This document shows, piece after piece, positions 1 to 10,020 of a stretch of 64,000 bases of DNA (positions are counted from its first letter, which is position 1; each line of letters opens with the position of its first letter). This stretch comes from an uncultured beta proteobacterium (GTDB lineage Bacteria; Pseudomonadota; Gammaproteobacteria; Burkholderiales; Burkholderiaceae_C). The stretch covers positions 171,027 through 235,026 of the forward strand of contig CAIVXG010000014.1 of NCBI GenBank assembly GCA_903909815.1, given 5' to 3'. The translations under genes were made by a program, and so were the position numbers. A model generated the notes under the pieces. The model made no database searches, was not told the DNA's origin, and worked only from the letters and a program-made list of their open reading frames with translations.

Positions 1-429
1 AGGCCGGTGCCAGACCCACCGGTAGTACCAGCCGGGGGTATCCATGGTGACCAGCAATTGCGCGGTGCGTCCGGTCAAGAGCTTATCCCAGCGGGAAGAC
101 TGCTTGCGGTACTTGTACGCAAAACCAGGCTGCAGCGTCCGGTCAAAGAATCCCTTGAGCAACGCGGGCATGGAACCCCACCAGTTGGGATAGACAAACA
201 CCAGATGTTCGGCCCAGGCGATGTCCTGTTGCGCCGCCTGTAGGTCAGGCTCCAACGGCTGCTCTGCACCCAACCCCTGATGCAGTATGGGGTCAAACTT
301 TTGCTCATGCAGATTGATTCGACGCACCTGAGCCGATGTCGCCTGCGCCCCTGCCTCATATGCATCGGCCAGGGCATGGCACAGGCTTTTGACGTCGGGA
401 TGGCCCTGAATGATAAGAATCTTCTTCAT
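1..429 (-). CDS. NAD(P)H:quinone oxidoreductase, flavodoxin-like fold (partial, runs off left edge)
   Basis: The minus-strand reading frame opens with ATG at 429 and stays open to base 1, so only the N-terminal 143 residues are present; family members are usually about 190-200 aa. The start reads MKKILIIQGHPD, the first strand and phosphate-binding loop of the flavodoxin-like NQO/MdaB family. Further in are FVYPNWWGSMPALLKGFFDR and a TMDTPGWYYR segment, typical of the FMN/FAD site and substrate lid. The family reduces quinones by two electrons in the cytosol, with NAD(P)H as donor. It lies 7 nt after the DUF4345 gene on the same strand, so the two are probably co-transcribed and controlled by the divergent TetR gene. 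The exact substrate cannot be inferred. Confidence 0.85.
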   Translation of the reverse strand, partial: MKKILIIQGHPDVKSLCHALADAYEAGAQATSAQVRRINLHEQKFDPILHQGLGAEQPLEPDLQAAQQDIAWAEHLVFVYPNWWGSMPALLKGFFDRTLQPGFAYKYRKQSSRWDKLLTGRTAQLLVTMDTPGWYYRWVWHRP

Positions 430-436
430 ACGTCTC

Positions 437-832
437 TCACACCGCAGCAGCGCGGGCAACGCGCATATGCCAGGCCACAAAAAGTGGTGCTCCCATCAGT
501 TCCAGCAGCGTCACGGCAACGACGGGAAACGGCGGCCAGCCCACCACGCTGAGGGACAGAAGGCGCACCACGCCACCCCTGAAAACCATCCCCCACACGG
601 CGCGAAAGAGCTCAGTCTGGCGCTCTATGTTGGGAATCAGCCAGAGCACCGCGATCCCCAAGGCAAGCCAGACGCCACCAAAGAAGCGCATATTGCTGTC
701 CAGCATCGGTTCGTTCGGTAAGTGCATGGCGGCATACAGCGGATCTTGCACGCCCATCAGACCAAGCACACCCGTGACCAGTGGAATGGCCGCCAGGACG
801 GCGGTGGCCAGTTGCAATCGTTTTCGTGTCAT
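437..832 (-). CDS. DUF4345 family membrane protein
   Basis: A 131-aa protein with about four hydrophobic segments (residues ~7-27, ~48-66, ~82-98, ~102-123). The central motif MRFFGGVWLALGIAVLW is typical of the DUF4345 family, small inner-membrane proteins of unknown function. ATG at 832. It is the first gene of a probable two-gene unit with the quinone reductase, and the TetR regulator is divergent across a 110-bp gap. No catalytic residues are known for the family, so no reaction is proposed. Confidence 0.8.
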   Translation of the reverse strand: MTRKRLQLATAVLAAIPLVTGVLGLMGVQDPLYAAMHLPNEPMLDSNMRFFGGVWLALGIAVLWLIPNIERQTELFRAVWGMVFRGGVVRLLSLSVVGWPPFPVVAVTLLELMGAPLFVAWHMRVARAAAV

Positions 833-876
833 CGGTGAGCCCCTCGAAGCGCAATAATGCCGCGGAATCGGCTAAT

Positions 877-891
877 GTTATCAATGGTAAC
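877..891. promoter_or_regulatory. Candidate TetR operator palindrome
   Basis: GTTATCAATGGTAAC is a near-perfect 15-bp inverted repeat: 7-bp arms around a central A, with one mismatched pair. It lies between the divergent DUF4345/quinone reductase unit and the TetR gene, where TetR-type repressors commonly bind to control both directions. The site is seen in the sequence; binding is inferred. A weaker 17-bp repeat (TGTT...AACA) follows at 898-914. Confidence 0.5.
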
Positions 892-942
892 TTGCGATGT
901 TTCCAGTGTCAACATATGCCGCATGAGCGTTACAATGGCGCC

Positions 943-1587
943 ATGAGCGCAGCGTCGAAACCCCGTCCGAAGGATGCTTATCATCACGGCGACCTACCTG
1001 CTGCGCTGGTGCGTGAGGCGGTAAAACTCATTGCCAGGCGGGGTAACCTCGACTTCAGCCTGCGTGATCTGGCGGCCTTGGTGGGGGTCAGTCATGCCGC
1101 CGTCTACCGACACTATTCCGACAAGGCCGCGCTGCTTTGCGCCGTTGCAATCAACGGCTTTGAGTTGTTGACGCAGACGGTGCGCGATGCCGGCGTCGGA
1201 TTGGACCACGAACCGGTGCAGCAGTTGGCGCGCCAGGGTGCAGCGTACGTGGGCATGGCGGTGCGCCATCCTGGCCATTTTGCCGCGATGTTTGCGCCCG
1301 TGATTCAATCGTCCAGCGGCTCCGCTCAGGTGCTGAACGCGGCCGAACGCGCCTACCAGCATCTGGTGCAAAGCGTCATGCGACGTTTGCGCAGCACCGA
1401 TCCCGATGCAGCGGCGGTCCAGGCAGAGGCGCTGCGTTGTTGGGCGCTTGTCCATGGCCTGGCCTGTTTGCAGCTCAGCGGCAACCTGACGGCTTGCTTG
1501 GGACGAGACGCGCATACGGCTCCAACGGCTGAGCTAGAAAGCCTGGTAGCAAGCCTGCTGCAGCCCGCCCACTCGGCGCCCACCTAA
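943..1587 (+). CDS. TetR/AcrR family transcriptional regulator
   Basis: A 214-aa protein with an N-terminal TetR helix-turn-helix (residues ~30-65: FSLRDLAALVGVSHAAVYRH) and a variable helical C-terminal ligand domain. The frame is open further upstream, but ATG at 943 gives the usual short N-terminal arm; an in-frame ATG at 916 is an alternative. It is divergent from the DUF4345/quinone reductase genes, with a palindrome at 877-891 between them, and convergent with an MFS gene. It probably represses the divergent pair in response to a small molecule, perhaps an electrophile or quinone. That ligand is a guess from the neighbour. Confidence 0.88.
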   Translation: MSAASKPRPKDAYHHGDLPAALVREAVKLIARRGNLDFSLRDLAALVGVSHAAVYRHYSDKAALLCAVAINGFELLTQTVRDAGVGLDHEPVQQLARQGAAYVGMAVRHPGHFAAMFAPVIQSSSGSAQVLNAAERAYQHLVQSVMRRLRSTDPDAAAVQAEALRCWALVHGLACLQLSGNLTACLGRDAHTAPTAELESLVASLLQPAHSAPT

Positions 1588-1606
1588 GCTTCAGGGTGAC
1601 GCAGCG

Positions 1607-2827
1607 TCAGGCCGTCGTTCTGCGCCCCACGCCCAGCGCTGCGAAGACGGAAATGGCCAGCGCCATAGCGGCACCCAGCAGCACTGCTGCGTACCAACCG
1701 CGGTCCATGAAGACGCCGAACAACACCGGCGCAAGAGCAAAGCCCACGTCCAGACCGGAATAAACCAGTCCATAGACGCGTCCGGTTGCGCCCTTGGGCG
1801 TGGCCTTCTTGATCATCATGTCGCGCGACGGCCCGCCGATGCCTATCGCAAACCCGGTTGCGGCCAACACCACCATCGTCCCCGTCACGCCAAAGACACC
1901 CGTGGCACAGAGGGCGAGAAACAGCGCGCCCATGCCCATGCAGGCCGCAACCACGCGCTCACTGTGGCGGGTGCGCGCCGCGATGAACCCACCCACCAGC
2001 ACGCCGGCGGCACCGCACAGCATATAGGCCGTGAGCGTAAGCGTCGCTGTCTCAAGACTCACGCCGTGCAAGGCCTTGAGAATGGGAACAGCAAAGCTTT
2101 GGACCACGGCCAGCGTCATGGTCGACAGCAGAAAGAAGGAAAAGCACCACCACACCACCGGCAACTTCATGAAAGCCAGGTCGTTGCCGGGCGTCGCCTG
2201 CGGATGGCGCAGTGCCACCTTGGTCAGCAGTTTGTCGCGATGTAAAAGTAACAGCAGCGCGACCAAGGCGTACAGCACGGCTGCCGCCACATAGGCCCAG
2301 CGCCAACCGGCCAGACTGCTGATTCCCACCAGAAATACCGGCGCCACGGCCCAACCCAGATTGCCCGTCAAACCATGGGCGCTGAACGCGTAGCCCAGGC
2401 GCGGCGCCGAAATGCGCTGATTCAGGATGGTGAAGTCAACCGGATGGAACGCCGCATTGCCCAAGCCCAAGAGTGCCGCCACGCCCATCAAACCGAGGTA
2501 GCCGGTGGCCACAGAGGCTGCAACGCAGGCCGCCAGCAGCATACTGATGGAGGAGAAAAGAAGGGGCCGAGCGCCGATACGGTCCACCACAAATCCGGCC
2601 AGCGCCTGTCCGCTGCCGGAGACAGTGAAGAACACCGTCATCAGCAAACCCAGCTCCGAATAGCTCAAACCGAACTCTTTAAGAAACACCGGAAACATCA
2701 GCGGCAACAGCAAGTGCGAGAAGTGCGAACTGGCGTGCGCCAGTCCCACCAGGGTAATGATTCCAGCGTCCTGTTTCAGTGATACAGCAGGGGCCGGTTC
2801 GGGCGAGGCAAACGTGGCAGAAGTCAT
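1607..2827 (-). CDS. MFS transporter, fosmidomycin-resistance (Fsr)-like
   Basis: A 406-aa inner-membrane protein with about 12 hydrophobic segments. The N-terminal region ASSHFSHLLLPLMFPVFLKE and the following loop FVVDRIGARPLLF resemble Fsr-type major facilitator exporters. The frame stays open far upstream into the next gene, but ATG at 2827 (MTSATFASPEP) gives the normal family length and clears the upstream gene by 44 bp. Same strand as the MFS gene behind it, so possibly co-transcribed. The substrate is unknown; drug or metabolite efflux is the family norm. Confidence 0.85.
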   Translation of the reverse strand: MTSATFASPEPAPAVSLKQDAGIITLVGLAHASSHFSHLLLPLMFPVFLKEFGLSYSELGLLMTVFFTVSGSGQALAGFVVDRIGARPLLFSSISMLLAACVAASVATGYLGLMGVAALLGLGNAAFHPVDFTILNQRISAPRLGYAFSAHGLTGNLGWAVAPVFLVGISSLAGWRWAYVAAAVLYALVALLLLLHRDKLLTKVALRHPQATPGNDLAFMKLPVVWWCFSFFLLSTMTLAVVQSFAVPILKALHGVSLETATLTLTAYMLCGAAGVLVGGFIAARTRHSERVVAACMGMGALFLALCATGVFGVTGTMVVLAATGFAIGIGGPSRDMMIKKATPKGATGRVYGLVYSGLDVGFALAPVLFGVFMDRGWYAAVLLGAAMALAISVFAALGVGRRTTA

Positions 2828-2871
2828 GCGCCGATCGTAATGGACAAACTGCATCGGCGTTCGCCCCGGCT

Positions 2872-4074
2872 TCACTTGCCCTGCGCCGGATGAGGCGAAT
2901 GCAAGTGCGAGCGCACCGGCTTGAGTCCCCACGCCGCGCGGGCACCCAGACCCACAGCGGCGCCTACCGTCCAGAACACGACCGAGACACCCACGACGGC
3001 GCCCACGGTGCCGAACAGCATGGGCATGAGCACGCTGGAGCCGTTGATCGTCATCTGGCGCAAGGCAAGACCCTCGCCATGTCGGTGTGCCGGCGTAATC
3101 TGGTGCAAGGTGCTCATGATCATCGGCTGCACCGACCCCAGCACCAGACCCAGCAACACCGAACACACGCCCATGCCCAGCGGCGACTGCATGAACGGAT
3201 ACACCATAAACAACAGGGCCGTAAGCAGCATTGAAGCGGTCACCACCGCGGACTCACGCAGGCGCTCTGCCACCAGCGGCAGGAGCACGCGTACCAGCGC
3301 GGCCGCCACCGCAAACGAGCCCAAAATGCTGCCGATGACCGAGGCGCTCAAACCGCGCTCGTGCCCCAGCACCGGCAATACAAACGTGTGCACGTCCCAG
3401 CACGACGACAAGAACCAGTTCACCAACAGCAGTCGGCGCATCATGGGCTCGCGCAGCAAATGCCATGCGCTGGACTTCTTTTCATCCGTTGGCGCCGCAA
3501 TTGGCGGCAGCTCGCGCGTATGGCGCACCCACCACCAACCGGCCAGCGGAAGCAGCGCGGCGAAGAGAAAGGCTGCGCGGTAGCCCTGCAGGTCTCCAGC
3601 ACCGACGCCCGCGTAGTCGATCAGCAGGCCGCAACAAAAGGGACCCAGGAAGTTGGAGATGGCCGGACCGATTGCCAGCCAGCTGAATACCTGCTTGAGT
3701 TGGGTCGGATTCTCGGCGGCGCGACCCACATGGCGCTGTAGTGCGAGCGAAGCAGCGCCTGTAGCCCCACCGGTCATCAGTGCGCTCAGGCACAGCACCG
3801 GAAAGACGGGAAACGCCACTGCCAGCGCCGCGCCCACGGCCGCCACAGCCACAGCCAGGCGCACCGGACGCCTTAACCCATGGCGATCGGCGTAGCGCCC
3901 CGCCGGTAGGGCAAGGAAGACCTGGGTCAGGGCAAACAGCGCCAGCAACACGCCCACGGCGGCTGCGCTATAACCCTGCTTCAGCGCCAGCAACGGGGCT
4001 GCCATGCGCATGCCAGCCATGCTGGCGTGGATGCAGATCTGGCCGGTAATCAGTCGCGCAAGGGGTCGATTCAA
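2872..4074 (-). CDS. MFS transporter
   Basis: A 400-aa protein with about 12 transmembrane segments. The loop 2-3 signature AGRYADRHGLRRPVRL marks the major facilitator superfamily. It starts with MNRPLARLITGQ and has a cytoplasmic central loop near residues 185-205 (DEKKSS). It is followed 44 bp later by another MFS gene in the same direction. The two are different in sequence, so this is not an obvious recent duplication. Substrate not assignable. Confidence 0.85.
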   Translation of the reverse strand: MNRPLARLITGQICIHASMAGMRMAAPLLALKQGYSAAAVGVLLALFALTQVFLALPAGRYADRHGLRRPVRLAVAVAAVGAALAVAFPVFPVLCLSALMTGGATGAASLALQRHVGRAAENPTQLKQVFSWLAIGPAISNFLGPFCCGLLIDYAGVGAGDLQGYRAAFLFAALLPLAGWWWVRHTRELPPIAAPTDEKKSSAWHLLREPMMRRLLLVNWFLSSCWDVHTFVLPVLGHERGLSASVIGSILGSFAVAAALVRVLLPLVAERLRESAVVTASMLLTALLFMVYPFMQSPLGMGVCSVLLGLVLGSVQPMIMSTLHQITPAHRHGEGLALRQMTINGSSVLMPMLFGTVGAVVGVSVVFWTVGAAVGLGARAAWGLKPVRSHLHSPHPAQGK

Positions 4075-4099
4075 ATTCAGCTTTCGGGATAACGAGAAA

Positions 4100-4116
4100 C
4101 GGGGGACCAGCCCCCG
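4100..4116 (-). terminator. Weak hairpin after clpB
   Basis: CGGGGG-CTGGT-CCCCCG on the minus strand forms a 6-bp GC stem with a 5-nt loop, followed only by GTTTCTCG. It lies 36 bp after the clpB stop and just before the MFS gene. The poor T-tract makes it a weak intrinsic terminator at best. Confidence 0.35.
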
Positions 4117-4152
4117 CTCGCGCCCTCAAGCGTAACCCAGATCAACCAGGTT

Positions 4153-6753
<2,601 letters not shown>

Positions 6754-6777
6754 GGCTGTTCTCCGGTATGCATAGCA

Positions 6778-6804
6778 GCTAGGGGTCAACCACGGCATTT
6801 CAAG
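6778..6804 (-). promoter_or_regulatory. Sigma-32 heat-shock promoter of clpB
   Basis: On the minus strand, CTTGAAA (6804-6798) is a perfect match to the sigma-32 -35 box. After 12 bp comes CCCCTAGC (6785-6778), close to the -10 consensus CCCCATNT. Transcription would begin about 20 nt before the clpB ATG. The same bases overlap a possible -35 of the divergent gene at 6835. Confidence 0.8.
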
Positions 6805-6834
6805 TGCTCGCGTGCCGGTCTAAAATAAACGCCA

Positions 6835-7398
6835 ATGAACATTCATCAACTTTCCGTTATTTACGTCGACGAGCAGGATCGCATCCTGGTTCGCTTCAAC
6901 ACCAATGAGGGTGAGGAGCTGCGCCTTTGGCTGACGCGGCGCATGGTGTCCCGCGTCTGGGAGCCATTGCAGGAGGCCGTGGGCCATCTGGAGTCGAAGA
7001 AAACCCCCCTACCCGACAGCAGCGAATCGACGCGGCGCATGCTTACCGACTTGCGGCGGGCCGAGGTGCTGCAGCAATCGGACTTCGCCACCCCCTTCAA
7101 GGACGAATCGGTCAAGTTGCCGCTGGGCTCTGAGCCGCTGGTGGTGACGCAGATGAACCTCAGCGTGCAAGACCATAAGCATCTGCAGATCGGCTTTGAG
7201 GAGCGCCTGCCACAGCAAGAGGAAGCGCGAGGATTTCAGGTGGCGATGGAGTCCACCATGCTGCACGGCTTTGTGCACCTGCTGGCGGCCGCGCTGACGA
7301 AATCCCAATGGAAGCTTGCCAGTGCTGCGCAAGACGACGCGCACGCTGGCATTGTTGACGAAGGCAATGGCGAGGCGCGACCGCGCTACCTGCAGTAA
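6835..7398 (+). CDS. Conserved hypothetical protein divergent from clpB
   Basis: A 187-aa soluble protein that I do not recognise. It has no signal peptide or membrane segment. The first ~45 residues look like a small beta-rich fold (HQLSVIYVDEQDRILVRFNT) followed by charged helices, and the last ~25 residues are low-complexity acidic. A TAAAAT -10 at 6821-6826, 17 bp from a weak TTTCAA, would put the transcript start at or next to ATG 6835, so the mRNA may be nearly leaderless. It is divergent from clpB and convergent with moaE. Function unknown. Confidence 0.75.
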   Translation: MNIHQLSVIYVDEQDRILVRFNTNEGEELRLWLTRRMVSRVWEPLQEAVGHLESKKTPLPDSSESTRRMLTDLRRAEVLQQSDFATPFKDESVKLPLGSEPLVVTQMNLSVQDHKHLQIGFEERLPQQEEARGFQVAMESTMLHGFVHLLAAALTKSQWKLASAAQDDAHAGIVDEGNGEARPRYLQ

Positions 7399-7403
7399 CC
7401 CGG

Positions 7404-7949
7404 TCAGGAATTGGACGCCTGGATGCCCCAGCGCGCCAGCGCCTGATCGTCGCTGACGCGCGCATCCACCCAACGTGCGCCGTCGGGTGTCTGCTCCTTT
7501 TTCCAAAAGGGCGCCTGGGTCTTGAGATAGTCCATCAGAAATTCGCAGGCCTTGAAGCTCTCGCCTCGGTGCGCTGACGCGACCGCCACCAGCACGATCT
7601 GGTCCAGCGGCTGCAGCAGGCCGATTCGATGCACCACGCGCGCGCCAAAGATGTCGAAGCGCTGCAGCGCCTGATCGATCATGGCCTCAATCGCCTTTTC
7701 CGTCATGCCGGGGTAGTGTTCCAGCTCCAACGAAAGAATCGAGTCGGTCGCCGACGGGCCGCCCCCAGGCGACGGCCCCGCCCTGGGGGGCAGCGCAGCA
7801 GACGAAGTCGCCGGCGTCGGGGCCACATTCCGGTCTCGCACTGCGCCGATGAAGCTGCAGACGGCGCCGACACGCGGGTCGCCCTGGCGCAAGGTCTGCA
7901 CCTCTTGCGTCAAATCAAAGTCTTCGCGTTGAATCGAAACCCGACGCAT
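7404..7949 (-). CDS. moaE: Molybdopterin synthase catalytic subunit MoaE, with in-frame repeat insert
   Basis: The large subunit of molybdopterin synthase, which with thiocarboxylated MoaD converts precursor Z to molybdopterin. Family features: DPRVGAVCSFIGAVRD (~24-39), LELEHYPGMTEKAIEAM (~74-90), the HRIG and SAHRGESFKACEFLMDYLK segments and the C-terminal FWKKE. At 181 aa it is about 25-30 residues longer than usual. The excess is a Ser/Ala/Pro/Gly-rich insert at residues ~42-69, coded by the repeat at 7748-7822 and placed in the loop before the LEHYPGM strand. The gene lies 2 nt after moaD. Confidence 0.93.
   Translation of the reverse strand: MRRVSIQREDFDLTQEVQTLRQGDPRVGAVCSFIGAVRDRNVAPTPATSSAALPPRAGPSPGGGPSATDSILSLELEHYPGMTEKAIEAMIDQALQRFDIFGARVVHRIGLLQPLDQIVLVAVASAHRGESFKACEFLMDYLKTQAPFWKKEQTPDGARWVDARVSDDQALARWGIQASNS
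7748..7822. repeat. 75-bp palindromic repeat copy inside moaE
   Basis: This segment aligns without gaps to 10707-10781 in thrC. The first 26 bp differ at two positions, a 21-bp block at about 7791-7811 is identical, and the middle part differs more. It contains GCCCCCAGG and CCTGGGGGGC as hairpin arms. Both copies keep the same reading frame of their host gene, adding a peptide with the pattern ATSSAAL.P...G.SP.GGPSA.D. Confidence 0.8.
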
Positions 7950-7951
7950 CT

Positions 7952-8203
7952 TCAGCCTCCGGTCACGGGTGGAAAGAACGCGACCTCGCAGCCCTCAGAA
8001 AGCAAGGCAGATTCATCGCTCATGACCTGGTTCAGGGCCATGCGCACCGCCTTGCCACGCGCCAGAGCCTGAGCATGATCGGCGCTGCGGCAGAGCAATT
8101 CGTCGCGCAGCTCCGACAGCTTGGCAGCTCGCGTTTGCACCACCTCGCTGGAGACGCCCATGTCCTCGCGGACGGAAGCGAAATACTTGACCGTGACCTT
8201 CAT
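7952..8203 (-). CDS. moaD: Molybdopterin synthase sulfur carrier subunit MoaD
   Basis: An 83-aa ubiquitin-fold protein beginning MKVTVKYFASVREDMG and ending in the invariant Gly-Gly (FFPPVTGG). In the family this end is adenylated by MoeB and converted to the thiocarboxylate that supplies sulfur to molybdopterin. Its ATG overlaps the moeA stop by 4 nt and its stop is 2 nt before moaE, so translation is probably coupled and the two synthase subunits are made together. Confidence 0.95.
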   Translation of the reverse strand: MKVTVKYFASVREDMGVSSEVVQTRAAKLSELRDELLCRSADHAQALARGKAVRMALNQVMSDESALLSEGCEVAFFPPVTGG

Positions 8204-9450
8204 GCCAGCAGCTCCGCAAAGGAAATGAAACGGACCCTGTCGCCCCGCGCAATGCGCTGTCCCGGCGCATTGTCGACCAGTCCATCGCCCCAGACGGCCG
8301 AGGTCAGCACACCGGAACTTTGGTTGGAAAAAAGATCCAGCCCGCCCTCAGCATTGCGCCGCACGCGCAGGAATTCGCGCCGCTTGTCGGCACGCGGCCA
8401 GTCAAAATGCGCCGGCAAGCTCATGGACTGCGACTCCAGCACGCTCACGCCCTGGAGCTTGAGTACAAAGGGTCGCACCAGCAGCAAAAAAGTGATGAAG
8501 CTGGAAACCGGGTTACCGGGCAGGCCGATGAAGTGAGCCTGAGCGATGCGTCCATAGGCAAATGGCTTGCCTGGCTTGATCGCGATCTGCCATAGACGGA
8601 GTTCGCCCAGCGCCTGCACCGCAGGTTTGACGTGGTCTTCCTCGCCCACAGACACGCCGCCGCTGGTCAGGATCAAATCGTGGCTGAGAGACGCGTCGCG
8701 CAGCGCCTGCAGGGTGGCGTCGCGCTGGTCCGGAACGATGCCGAAATCACTCACTTCACAGCCCAGACGCTTCAACAGGGAGCGCAGAAAGAAGCGGTTC
8801 GAGTTGTAGATCGCGCCCGGTTTCATCTGCTGCGGTGGCACAGTGCCCGGCATGACAAGTTCGTCGCCGGTGGAAAACAGGGCCACGCGCGGCGCGCGAA
8901 TAACGGCGAGTCGATCCAGGCCGATGCTGGCCGCCAGCCCTAGTGCCGCCGGCGACAAGCGCGTGCCACGTGGCAATACCACCGCGCCGCGCGCCACGTC
9001 TTCACCGGCACGTCGTATCCACTGACCCGGCTGCGGTAGCGCCAGGATGCGCACCCGTTGCGCTGGATCCGTAGCGCTGATTGAGGACAGGGCTTCGCAG
9101 TCTTCCTGCATCACCACGGCATCTGCACCCTCAGGAATGGGCGCGCCGGTGAAGATGCGCGCCGCCGTTGCCGCTTCAACGGCAATGCCCTGGGTCCCGG
9201 CCGGGATGCGCTGCGTCACCGTCAGTACGCTGCCCGCCTCGGCAACGTCAGCGCAGCGCAGCGCATAGCCATCCATGGAGCTGTTGTCCTGGGGCGGCAC
9301 CTGCAACTCGGAGATCAAATCCTGCGCCAGCACGCACCCATCGGCGTCAAAGGTATCGATCTCTAGCCATTGCGCCAGCGGCTGCGCAAAGGCCAGCAAT
9401 TCGCCCAGCGCATCGTCCAGGGACTTCAGGGGCGGACGTGGGGGTTTCAT
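8200..9450 (-). CDS. moeA: Molybdopterin molybdotransferase MoeA
   Basis: A 416-aa enzyme that inserts molybdate into adenylylated molybdopterin. Visible motifs are DNSSMDGYA (~54-62), IFTGAPIPEGADAVVMQE, the MoCF domain with FSTGDELV and ILTSGGVSVGEEDHVK, and LPGNPVSSFITF. The C-terminal beta-barrel domain IV is present. It overlaps mobB upstream and moaD downstream by 4 nt each, placing it mid-operon in Moco synthesis. Confidence 0.96.
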   Translation of the reverse strand: MKPPRPPLKSLDDALGELLAFAQPLAQWLEIDTFDADGCVLAQDLISELQVPPQDNSSMDGYALRCADVAEAGSVLTVTQRIPAGTQGIAVEAATAARIFTGAPIPEGADAVVMQEDCEALSSISATDPAQRVRILALPQPGQWIRRAGEDVARGAVVLPRGTRLSPAALGLAASIGLDRLAVIRAPRVALFSTGDELVMPGTVPPQQMKPGAIYNSNRFFLRSLLKRLGCEVSDFGIVPDQRDATLQALRDASLSHDLILTSGGVSVGEEDHVKPAVQALGELRLWQIAIKPGKPFAYGRIAQAHFIGLPGNPVSSFITFLLLVRPFVLKLQGVSVLESQSMSLPAHFDWPRADKRREFLRVRRNAEGGLDLFSNQSSGVLTSAVWGDGLVDNAPGQRIARGDRVRFISFAELLA

Positions 9451-9980
9451 GCGTACAGTTCCGCGTTGTAGTCGAAGCGTTCGCCCTGATCCAGCAGCCA
9501 GGCAGCGATGGATTCGGCATCGTTCAGGTCCAGCACCGGTCGCTGCGTCGACTGTGGCATGGCGTCGGCGCTGTCGGTGGCAATCGCCACGACAAAGTCG
9601 TCGTCGGGGTAGCGCGCGGGCTTGCCGCTGGCAGCGCGCCAGACCTCGATCTTGAGCAGATCGCTTTGTTTGAAGCCTTCAACAATGACCCAGTCCACTT
9701 GCGGGTGCAGTTCGGCAATCAGGTGATGCGCCGACAGCGCTGCCTCGCGTTCGAACTCGCGCATCAGGGCCAGACGCTTGTCTGACGCCACCACCACCTC
9801 AAAAGCGCCCGCTTCGCGGTGCCGCCAGGTGTCCTTGCCGACCCGGTCGATGTCGAAATTGTGGTGCGCGTGTTTCACCACCGACACCCGCAGGCCACGG
9901 CGCTTCAGCGCCGGTATGAGTTGCTCCACCAGCGTCGTCTTGCCAGCGCCCGAGTAGCCTGCAATGCCCACCACGTTCAT
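9447..9980 (-). CDS. mobB: Molybdopterin-guanine dinucleotide biosynthesis protein B (MobB)
   Basis: A 177-aa P-loop GTPase starting MNVVGIAGYSGAGKTTL (Walker A ~8-16), with the VSVVKHAHHNFDID and WVIVEGFKQSDLLKIEV segments of the MobB family, an accessory to MGD cofactor formation with MobA. The frame runs open upstream, but ATG at 9980 gives the standard start. The 3' end overlaps moeA by 4 nt, and thrC ends 40 bp upstream. No mobA is in the window. Confidence 0.93.
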   Translation of the reverse strand: MNVVGIAGYSGAGKTTLVEQLIPALKRRGLRVSVVKHAHHNFDIDRVGKDTWRHREAGAFEVVVASDKRLALMREFEREAALSAHHLIAELHPQVDWVIVEGFKQSDLLKIEVWRAASGKPARYPDDDFVVAIATDSADAMPQSTQRPVLDLNDAESIAAWLLDQGERFDYNAELYA

Positions 9981-10020
9981 GATGTCGTCCCAATTGCTGG
10001 GCTTGCATGGGGCACCTTGC

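Noticed and set aside
2827..3166. Long N-terminal extension of the Fsr-like MFS gene
   Set aside because: It lies out of frame inside the upstream MFS gene; the membrane protein starts at ATG 2827.
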